6,506 bases of DNA from Streptomyces katrae (lineage in GTDB: Bacteria; Actinomycetota; Actinomycetes; Streptomycetales; Streptomycetaceae): contig NZ_JZWV01001113.1 of assembly GCF_000966975.1 (NCBI RefSeq), positions 1 through 6,506 on the forward strand. Direction: 5' to 3'. The translations under genes and the position numbers were made by a program. Of this stretch, positions 1 to 5,371 are shown piece after piece. Below the pieces are notes generated by a model that saw only the letters and a program-made list of their open reading frames with translations, had not been told where the DNA came from and ran no database searches. Numbering within the stretch: the stretch's first letter is position 1; each line of letters starts with the position of its first letter.

Positions 1-1034
<1,034 letters not shown>

Positions 1035-1060
1035 GCCGGTCCGCACCTTTCTTGAGAGAG

Positions 1061-1078
1061 CGGGGGCACGGGCCCCCG
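1061..1078 (-). promoter_or_regulatory. GC hairpin in the uvrA leader
   Basis: A perfect 7-bp inverted repeat (CGGGGGC / GCCCCCG) with a 4-nt loop lies in the predicted 5' untranslated region of uvrA. It ends about 7 nt before the AAGAAAGG ribosome binding site. It could modulate translation or transcript stability, or attenuate transcription. There is no U-tract, and the role is inferred only from position. Confidence 0.35.
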
Positions 1079-1132
1079 GCTGTCCAGGGTATGGGGGGCG
1101 CCTCTGCGATGGACTGGGTCTGGACTTCCGAG

Positions 1133-1152
1133 CGTATAGCACGCACATTCGA
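1133..1152 (-). promoter_or_regulatory. Candidate uvrA promoter with an overlapping SOS-box-like palindrome
   Basis: On the minus strand TATACG (1138-1133) is a plausible -10 element; no convincing -35 was found. It would give a leader of roughly 90 nt for uvrA. Overlapping it at 1152-1137 is TCGAATGTGCGTGCTA. This matches the actinobacterial LexA consensus TCGAAC-N4-GTTCGA at 9 of 12 positions: 5 of 6 in the left half and 4 of 6 in the right. uvrA is a known SOS gene in many bacteria, and a repressor site over the -10 and spacer is where LexA would act. The right half-site is poor, so this is only a candidate. Confidence 0.35.
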
Positions 1153-1209
1153 TTTACGGCACGCGCAAGAGGGCTTCACCCGATCGTGTGGCGGGCGTCT
1201 CCCGGCCAC

Positions 1210-1223
1210 TAGGCTCGGACCCA
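1210..1223 (+). promoter_or_regulatory. -10 element for a leaderless isomerase-family mRNA
   Basis: TAGGCT (1210-1215) is a typical Streptomyces -10 hexamer. Its last base is 7 nt short of the ATG at 1223, so transcription should start at or next to the start codon. No Shine-Dalgarno sequence precedes the ATG, as expected of a leaderless message. The -35 region (about 1186-1192) is not well conserved. Confidence 0.55.
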
Positions 1224-1918
1224 TGACTGATCATGTGCACGACCTGGCCTCTGTACGTGAAGCCACCGAACGGCTGCTGAACGCGGTCGCGAAACTGGAC
1301 AACGCCTCCCTCTCCCAGGAGTCACACCTCCCGGGCTGGACCCGCGGCCACATCCTGGCCCACCTGGCGCGCAACGCCGACGCCCTCGTCAACGTCCTCG
1401 AGGGCCGCCCCATGTACGAGAGCGCCGCCGCCCGCGACGCGGACATCGAGCGCGACGCCGGCCGGCCACTGGAAGAACACCTGACGGACCTCCGTGATTC
1501 CGGGGCCCGCTTCCTGGCCACCACCGGGCCCGACCAGGACTGGCAGCGCACGGTCGAGCTGCGCAACGGGGTCACCGACCTCGCCGCGAACGTGCCGTTC
1601 CGCCGGCTCGTCGAGGTCGAGCTCCACCACGTGGACCTCAACGTCGGCTACGAGCTCTCCGACCTGCCGGAGGAGTTCACCGACCGGGAGATCGCCTTCC
1701 TCGCCGACCGCTGGTCCGGCCGCCCCGACGTCCCCCCGGTCACGCTCACCGGCCCCGACGGTTCGCCCGTCGCGCGCACCGGCGGCACCGAGGGCACGCC
1801 GGTGACCCTCAGCGGCCCCAAGGACGAGCTGCTCGGCTGGCTGGCCGGCCGCGGCCCCAAGGGCGCCCACCTGACCGTCGAGGCGGGCGAGGGCCTGCCC
1901 GAGCTCCCCGCGCTCTAG
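1223..1918 (+). CDS. Maleylpyruvate isomerase family (DinB-fold, mycothiol-dependent type) protein
   Basis: This 231-residue protein resembles the mycothiol-dependent maleylpyruvate isomerase (MDMPI) family: a DinB-like four-helix metal-binding domain followed by a small alpha/beta C-terminal domain. The N-terminal domain (about 8-145) holds LPGWTRGHILAHLARNADA (36-54). His47 is in the expected metal-ligand position, and EVELHHVDL (131-139) supplies the usual second Glu/His ligand group. The C-terminal part (about 150-231) has the family-like PVTLSGPKDELLGWLAGR (193-210). In actinomycetes such proteins use mycothiol as cofactor or act as mycothiol S-transferases; the substrate here cannot be told. 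The ATG at 1223 is chosen because it sits right after TAGGCT, and the frame upstream crosses the promoter. The MBL-fold gene follows after 9 bp, so the two are probably co-transcribed. Confidence 0.88.
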   Translation: MTDHVHDLASVREATERLLNAVAKLDNASLSQESHLPGWTRGHILAHLARNADALVNVLEGRPMYESAAARDADIERDAGRPLEEHLTDLRDSGARFLATTGPDQDWQRTVELRNGVTDLAANVPFRRLVEVELHHVDLNVGYELSDLPEEFTDREIAFLADRWSGRPDVPPVTLTGPDGSPVARTGGTEGTPVTLSGPKDELLGWLAGRGPKGAHLTVEAGEGLPELPAL

Positions 1919-1927
1919 GATTCCCAC

Positions 1928-2584
1928 ATGACGTACAGCGGAGCGGTGAAGGTCGGCGGTCCCGCCGACGTGCACGAACTCGCAGACCTGATGATCTCCA
2001 AGGTCGCCGTGGGTTCCATGAACAACAACGCGTACCTGCTGCGCTGCCGGGCCACCGGCGAGCAGCTCCTGATCGACGCGGCGGCCGAGCCGGAGACGCT
2101 GCTGAACCTGATCGGTGACGACGGCATCGCCTCCGTCGTCACCACCCACCGGCACGGCGACCACTGGGGCGCGCTCCAGGCCGTCGTCGACGCCACGGGG
2201 GCGCGGACCTACGCGGGCGCCCACGACGCCGAGGGCATCCCGGTGCCCACCGACGTCCTGGTCCACGACGGGGACGTGATCACCGTCGGACGGGTCTCCC
2301 TGACCGCCCGCCACCTGGTCGGCCACACCCCCGGCTCCATCGCCCTCGTCTACGACGACCCGCACGGGCACCCGCACGTGTTCACCGGCGACTGCCTCTT
2401 CCCCGGCGGCGTCGGCAACACCTGGGGTGACGCGAAGAACTTCGCCAGTCTCATCGACGACGTCGAGACGAAGCTGTTCGGGCAGCTGCCGGACGAGACC
2501 TGGGTCTACCCCGGCCACGGGAACGACACCATGCTCGGCACCGAGCGCCCCCACCTCGCGGAATGGCGCGAGCGGGGCTGGTGA
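1928..2584 (+). CDS. MBL-fold metallo-hydrolase, glyoxalase II-like
   Basis: This 218-residue soluble hydrolase has the full metallo-beta-lactamase metal set. THRHGDH gives His74, His76, Asp78 and His79; GHTPGS gives His133; TGDCLFPGG gives Asp155; and VYPGHGNDT gives His197. These match a dinuclear site of the glyoxalase II (hydroxyacylglutathione hydrolase) group, whose members cleave thioesters. In a mycothiol-using host the natural guess is a mycothiol thioester or another small thioester; this is inference. The ATG at 1928 is preceded by AGGA (1917-1920) overlapping the stop codon of the upstream gene, with 7 nt spacing. This suggests translational coupling in a two-gene operon. No signal peptide or membrane segment is visible. 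Other MBL functions (lactonase, sulfur dioxygenase) are not excluded. Confidence 0.92.
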   Translation: MTYSGAVKVGGPADVHELADLMISKVAVGSMNNNAYLLRCRATGEQLLIDAAAEPETLLNLIGDDGIASVVTTHRHGDHWGALQAVVDATGARTYAGAHDAEGIPVPTDVLVHDGDVITVGRVSLTARHLVGHTPGSIALVYDDPHGHPHVFTGDCLFPGGVGNTWGDAKNFASLIDDVETKLFGQLPDETWVYPGHGNDTMLGTERPHLAEWRERGW

Positions 2585-2591
2585 CCCCCGG

Positions 2592-2628
2592 GCGCATGTG
2601 CCGCCGTCAACACCGTGCGGCCATGCGC
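2592..2628 (+). terminator. Likely terminator of the isomerase/MBL operon
   Basis: GCGCATG (2592-2598) pairs with CATGCGC (2622-2628), and inside it GCCGC (2600-2604) pairs with GCGGC (2617-2621). This gives a 12-bp stem with one bulged T and a 12-nt loop. It begins 7 nt after the MBL stop codon. There is no strong U-tract, which is usual for Streptomyces terminators. Confidence 0.55.
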
Positions 2629-2634
2629 TCCTTC

Positions 2635-2650
2635 CGGTCGACCTCGACCG
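2635..2650 (+). promoter_or_regulatory. 7-2-7 palindrome upstream of the MFS gene (candidate operator)
   Basis: CGGTCGA-CC-TCGACCG is a perfect inverted repeat of 7-bp half-sites. Its centre is about 50 bp upstream of the inferred MFS transcription start, just beyond the -35 region. The size and dyad fit a dimeric regulator. No regulator gene is adjacent in this window, so the binding protein is unknown. Confidence 0.4.
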
Positions 2651-2679
2651 AACGCATGTCCCGGGGAGGCGGGCCGGTG

Positions 2680-2693
2680 TAGTTGCTGCACCA
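2680..2693 (+). promoter_or_regulatory. -10 element for a leaderless MFS mRNA
   Basis: TAGTTG (2680-2685) begins 13 nt before the ATG at 2693, the same geometry as TAGGCT before the isomerase-family gene. No Shine-Dalgarno sequence is present upstream of that ATG, which supports a leaderless start. The -35 region (about 2656-2662) is weak. Confidence 0.45.
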
Positions 2694-4078
2694 TGCGACT
2701 GCACCCTTCCCCCTCCCCCGGGACCCCGCCGGCCGGCGCCGCCGGCCCCTCGATGGCGCGGCTCGCCCTGGCCTCCCTGGTCGGCACCGCCATCGAGTTC
2801 TACGACTTCTTCGCCTACGGCACGGCCGCCGCCCTGGTGCTCGGCCCGTTGTTCTTCCCCTCGTTCTCCCCGCTCGCGGGAACCCTGGCCGCCTTCGGGA
2901 CGTTCGGCGTCGGCTTCATCGCCCGTCCGCTGGGCTCCGTGGTCTTCGGGCACATCGGCGACCGCTACGGGCGCCGCCCGGTGCTGCTCGCCTCGCTGCT
3001 GCTGACGGGCCTGGCCACGGTGGCGGTGGGGTGCGTGCCCTCGTACGCCTCGATCGGCATCGCCGCACCGGTCCTGCTGCTCCTGCTGCGCTTCCTCCAG
3101 GGGCTCGGGCTCGGCGGGGAGTGGGGCGGGGCCGTGCTGCTGACCGCCGAGCACGCCCCCGAGGGGCGGCGCGGGCTCTGGTCGAGCTTCCCGCAGATGG
3201 GCCCGTCCGCCGGGTTCCTGATGGCCAACGGGCTGACGCTGGCGCTGTCCGGTCTGCTGAGCGACGCGCGGTTCACCGCCTGGGGCTGGCGGGTGCCGTT
3301 CTGGTGCGCCGGGCTGCTGGCGCTGGCCGGGCTGTGGCTGCGCCGCTCGGTGGAGGAGACCCCGGAGTTCCGGGCCCTCAGCGCGACCGGCCGGCGGGCG
3401 CAGGCCCCGCTCCCGGAGGTGCTGCGCGGCCACTGGCGGCTGCTCCTGCTGACCGGCGGGGCGATGTCGGTGGGGTACGCGGTCTTCTACGCGGTGACGA
3501 CCTGGTCGCTGGCGTACACCACCGGCCCCCTGCACATGGACCGCACCGTGATGCTGGCCGTGGTGATGGCCGCCGTCCTGCTGATGGGGCTGGTGACGGC
3601 TCCGCTGGCGGCGCTCGGCGACCGCTGGGGGCGGCGGCCGCTGTGCCTGGCCGGCAGCGCGGCCTGCGTGCTGTGGATGTTCCCCTTCGTGGCCCTGCTC
3701 GGCAGCGCGGATCCGCTGCTGGTGACGGTGGGCTGCACGGGCTGCACGGGGGCGCTGCTGGCGATGGTCGTGATGTACGCGGTGGCAGGCGCGTACCTGC
3801 CGGAGCTGTACGCCCCGCGGATCCGCTGCACCGGCGCGGCCGTCGGCTACAACCTGGGCGGGGTGCTGGGCGGGGCGCTGACCCCGGTCGTGGCGACGGC
3901 CCTGGCGGCCGGTTCGGGCCCGCCGTGGGGGGTGGCGGTGTTCCTGACGGTGGTGGCCCTGGTCAGCCTCGGCTGCTTCGCCCTCCTCCCCGAGACCCGG
4001 CCGGTCCCGGCGGCGGCCCGGGGCGGTACGGGCGCGGACACGGGAGCGGGGGCGGCCGAAGCGGCCGCCCCCGCGTAG
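2693..4078 (+). CDS. MFS transporter, metabolite:H+ symporter (MHS) family
   Basis: This 461-residue, 12-helix inner-membrane protein probably imports an organic acid or similar solute with protons. The hallmarks are IEFYDFFAYGTAAAL (34-48), motif A GHIGDRYGRRP (86-96), RFLQGLGLGGEWGGA (133-147), ETPEF after helix 6 (222-226), the second motif A copy LGDRWGRRP (308-316) and YLPELYAPRIRCTGAA (368-383). This pattern is that of the ShiA/KgtP/ProP group, but the substrate cannot be assigned. The hydrophilic N-terminus and a Gly/Ala-rich tail (about 442-461) are unremarkable. Other in-frame starts at 2615 and 2753 lack ribosome binding sites. ATG 2693 fits the family length and sits after a -10 element; the start remains the least certain point. 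The gene converges on the TerC gene, with 30 bp between stop codons. Confidence 0.9.
   Translation: MRLHPSPSPGTPPAGAAGPSMARLALASLVGTAIEFYDFFAYGTAAALVLGPLFFPSFSPLAGTLAAFGTFGVGFIARPLGSVVFGHIGDRYGRRPVLLASLLLTGLATVAVGCVPSYASIGIAAPVLLLLLRFLQGLGLGGEWGGAVLLTAEHAPEGRRGLWSSFPQMGPSAGFLMANGLTLALSGLLSDARFTAWGWRVPFWCAGLLALAGLWLRRSVEETPEFRALSATGRRAQAPLPEVLRGHWRLLLLTGGAMSVGYAVFYAVTTWSLAYTTGPLHMDRTVMLAVVMAAVLLMGLVTAPLAALGDRWGRRPLCLAGSAACVLWMFPFVALLGSADPLLVTVGCTGCTGALLAMVVMYAVAGAYLPELYAPRIRCTGAAVGYNLGGVLGGALTPVVATALAAGSGPPWGVAVFLTVVALVSLGCFALLPETRPVPAAARGGTGADTGAGAAEAAAPA
4046..4074. terminator. 13-bp GC hairpin inside the MFS 3' end
   Basis: A perfect 13-bp inverted repeat (arms 4046-4058 and 4062-4074, loop AAG) spans the last ten codons of the MFS gene and ends one base before its stop codon. 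Read on the minus strand it lies about 35 nt past the TerC stop codon, the right place for a TerC terminator. No U-tract is present on either strand. Function is inferred from structure and position. Confidence 0.6.
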
Positions 4079-4083
4079 CCCCG

Positions 4084-4102
4084 CCGGGCCCCGTGGGTCC
4101 GG
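4084..4102 (+). terminator. 8-bp hairpin in the convergent intergenic gap
   Basis: Arms CCGGGCCC (4084-4091) and GGGTCCGG (4095-4102) pair with one G-U wobble and a 3-nt loop. The hairpin fills most of the 30-bp gap between the two stop codons. The wobble becomes a C-A mismatch on the minus strand, so it should work better for MFS transcripts. Confidence 0.4.
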
Positions 4103-4108
4103 GCCGGA

Positions 4109-5095
4109 TCAGGCGTCGACGATCTCGGTCTCCTCGGCGGCGGCTTCGGCCGCCGCCTGCTTCTTCGAGGCGATCAGGCTGGTGATCGTGGTGACCACCA
4201 GGACGCCGCAGATGACGCCCAGGGAGACCGGGATGGAGATCTGCGGGACGTGCACCCCGGATTCGTGCAGGGCGTGCAGCACCAGCTTGACGCCGATGAA
4301 GCCGAGGATCACGGACAGGCCGTAGCTGAGGTGGACCAGCTTCTTGAGCAGGCCGCCGATGAGGAAGTACAGCTGGCGCAGGCCCATGAGGGCGAAGGCG
4401 TTGGCGGTGAAGACGATGTACGGGTCCTGGGTGAGCCCGAAGATGGCGGGGATGGAGTCCAGGGCGAAGAGGACGTCGGTGGTGCCGATGGCCAGCATGA
4501 CCACCATGAGCGGGGTCAGGACGCGCTTGCCGTTGTTGCGGATGAAGAGCTTGGTGCCGTGGTAGCGGTCGGCGACGCCGAACTTCTTCTCGATCGACTT
4601 GAGGAGGCGGTTCTCCTCGAACTCCTCCTCGTCCTCGTCCTTTCGGGCCTCCTGGATCAGCTTCCAGGCGGTGTAGATCAGGAAGGCGCCGAAGATGTAG
4701 AAGACCCACGAGAAGGTGGTGATGATCGCGGCGCCGGCGGCGATGAAGACCGCGCGCAGCACCAGGGCGATCAGTACGCCGATCAGCAGGACGCGCTGCT
4801 GGAGGTGGGAGGGCACCGAGAACTTCGCCATGATCAGGACGAAGACGAAGAGGTTGTCCACGCTCAGGGACTTCTCGGTGATGAAGCCGGCGAAGAACTC
4901 CTGGGAGGCCTGGCCGTTGCCGGTGAACAGCAGGCCGAGGCCGAAGAGGACGGCGAGGACGATCCAGACGACCGTCCAGGTGCCCGCTTCCTTGATGGAG
5001 ACGTCGTGCGGCTTGCGGCCGATGAGGAAATCGGCGCCGATGAGGATGCCCAGACCGATGATGGTCAGCACCCATAGGGTCAACGAAACGTCCAT
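4109..5095 (-). CDS. TerC-family (Alx/TerC) integral membrane protein
   Basis: This 328-residue membrane protein has about nine hydrophobic segments and belongs to the TerC/Alx family, linked to tellurite resistance and, in other bacteria, to manganese export or metalation of exported enzymes. Conserved membrane acids are visible: Asp22 in GADFLIGR, Glu74 and Asp80 in FITEKSLSVDNLFVF, and Asp207 and Asp213 in GTTDVLFALDSIPAIFG. A charged cytoplasm-like loop (RKDEDEEEFEENR, 151-163) splits the two halves. The C-terminal tail is Ala/Glu-rich. The ATG at 5095 is preferred over the GTG at 5104: GGAGG (5110-5106) lies 10 nt before the ATG but only 1 nt before the GTG. A yybP-ykoY riboswitch precedes the gene, which points to manganese control. 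It lies downstream of the FtsK/HerA-like gene on the same strand but has its own promoter. Confidence 0.95.
   Translation of the reverse strand: MDVSLTLWVLTIIGLGILIGADFLIGRKPHDVSIKEAGTWTVVWIVLAVLFGLGLLFTGNGQASQEFFAGFITEKSLSVDNLFVFVLIMAKFSVPSHLQQRVLLIGVLIALVLRAVFIAAGAAIITTFSWVFYIFGAFLIYTAWKLIQEARKDEDEEEFEENRLLKSIEKKFGVADRYHGTKLFIRNNGKRVLTPLMVVMLAIGTTDVLFALDSIPAIFGLTQDPYIVFTANAFALMGLRQLYFLIGGLLKKLVHLSYGLSVILGFIGVKLVLHALHESGVHVPQISIPVSLGVICGVLVVTTITSLIASKKQAAAEAAAEETEIVDA
4136..4157 (+). terminator. UUCG-capped hairpin downstream of the MFS gene
   Basis: GGCGGCGGC (4136-4144), loop TTCG, then GCCGCCGCC (4149-4157) form a perfect 9-bp stem. In plus-strand RNA the loop is closed by C-G, making the extra-stable C(UUCG)G tetraloop. 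It lies 58 nt past the MFS stop codon, inside the last codons of the opposing TerC gene. It probably helps stop MFS transcripts. Confidence 0.5.
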
Positions 5096-5105
5096 GGTGT
5101 TCACG

Positions 5106-5113
5106 CCTCCGGC
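5106..5113 (-). promoter_or_regulatory. TerC ribosome binding site, complementary to the riboswitch P1 3' strand
   Basis: The minus strand reads GCCGGAGG (5113-5106), a strong Shine-Dalgarno sequence 10 nt before the ATG at 5095. It is an exact 8-nt complement of CCUCCGGC (5153-5146), which is the 3' side of riboswitch helix P1. The site can therefore be hidden when P1 is not formed. Confidence 0.75.
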
Positions 5114-5143
5114 GGATGGCTCAGCACAGGGTCAGCGTCATCG

Positions 5144-5275
5144 CTGCCGGAGGTCTCTTCCACCCGGGCGGCTCGCAGGCCGCGGGCCGGCGCCCCGGGG
5201 CCACCGCGTTGATCCGAGTGGTCCGTATTGACGGGCACGCCGCGCAGGAAATAGCAGGAATACTCCCCTCCGCAG
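5144..5275 (-). promoter_or_regulatory. yybP-ykoY (Mn2+) riboswitch upstream of the TerC gene
   Basis: The leader RNA carries the conserved ends of the yybP-ykoY aptamer. The 5' part reads CUGCGGAGGGGAGUA (5275-5261) and the 3' part AAGAGACCUCCGGCAG (5159-5144), like the GGGGAGUA and GAGACCU blocks of the family. P1 pairs CUGC/GCAG and GGAGG/CCUCC with a single bulged G. Between them lie a CCGUCAAUACGG hairpin, a CCAC...GUGG stem and a GC-rich arm. This class senses Mn2+ and often controls TerC/Alx genes, as here. The expression platform is translational: the P1 3' strand is complementary to the ribosome binding site, so ligand-stabilised P1 should turn the gene on. The assignment rests on motif recognition; no covariance search was run. 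Confidence 0.85.
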
Positions 5276-5280
5276 GTCTC

Positions 5281-5310
5281 AGGGTACCCGCGGAGGGGGC
5301 GAAAGGTAAA
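5281..5310 (-). promoter_or_regulatory. Promoter of the riboswitch-TerC transcript
   Basis: TTTACC (5310-5305), an 18-bp spacer and TACCCT (5286-5281) resemble a housekeeping-sigma promoter. The start would fall near 5274, at the first bases of riboswitch helix P1, so the RNA would begin with the aptamer. This agreement between two independent signals supports both. Confidence 0.65.
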
Positions 5311-5325
5311 GGGATCCCCAAAGAA

Positions 5326-5358
5326 GGGTCACCCACTGGTCATCGACGGGTCATGGGG
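5326..5358 (+). repeat. Three 11-bp direct repeats with GGTCA core (PHO-box-like)
   Basis: GGGTCACCCAC, TGGTCATCGAC and GGGTCATGGGG follow one another without gaps, with GGTCA at 5327, 5338 and 5349. Eleven-bp direct repeats are the format of Streptomyces PhoP boxes (core GTTCACC). The matches to that core are 6, 5 and 4 of 7. The block ends 16 bp upstream of the TerC -35 element, at about -52 to -84 from the inferred start, a normal activator position. The identity of the regulator is inference. Confidence 0.45.
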
Positions 5359-5371
5359 CGCCCTTCGTCCG

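Noticed and set aside
1052..1222. Upstream extension of the isomerase-family gene to a TTG at 1052
   Set aside because: The extra residues have no family resemblance and cross the promoter region. The ATG at 1223 fits the family N-terminus and the -10 element.
1783..1822. Internal PVTLTGPD / PVTLSGPK repeat in the isomerase-family protein as a mobile or tandem repeat
   Set aside because: Only 8 residues are shared and the DNA differs. It is more likely two similar beta strands of the C-terminal domain.
2650..2663. GAAC-GCAT-GTCC as a second LexA site near the MFS promoter
   Set aside because: The right half-site is poor and the gene has no SOS connection.
2615..2692. Earlier MFS start at ATG 2615
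   Set aside because: It falls inside the loop of the preceding terminator hairpin, has no ribosome binding site, and adds residues unlike an MHS N-terminus.
1322..3535. 737-codon minus-strand open frame spanning three plus-strand genes
   Set aside because: Low-complexity Gly/Arg/Gln/Val-rich translation. It lies opposite three recognised genes with intact motifs.
2683..4185. 500-codon plus-strand frame overlapping the MFS gene in another frame
   Set aside because: Arg/Gly/Pro/Ala-rich shadow with no membrane segments. The MFS frame carries all family motifs.
3963..5075. 370-codon minus-strand frame overlapping the TerC gene
   Set aside because: Arg/Pro/His-rich shadow. The TerC frame is clearly the coding one.
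5356..5363. GGGCGCCC palindrome after the FtsK/HerA-like gene as a terminator
   Set aside because: It has no loop and no U-tract, and no convincing longer stem can be drawn there.
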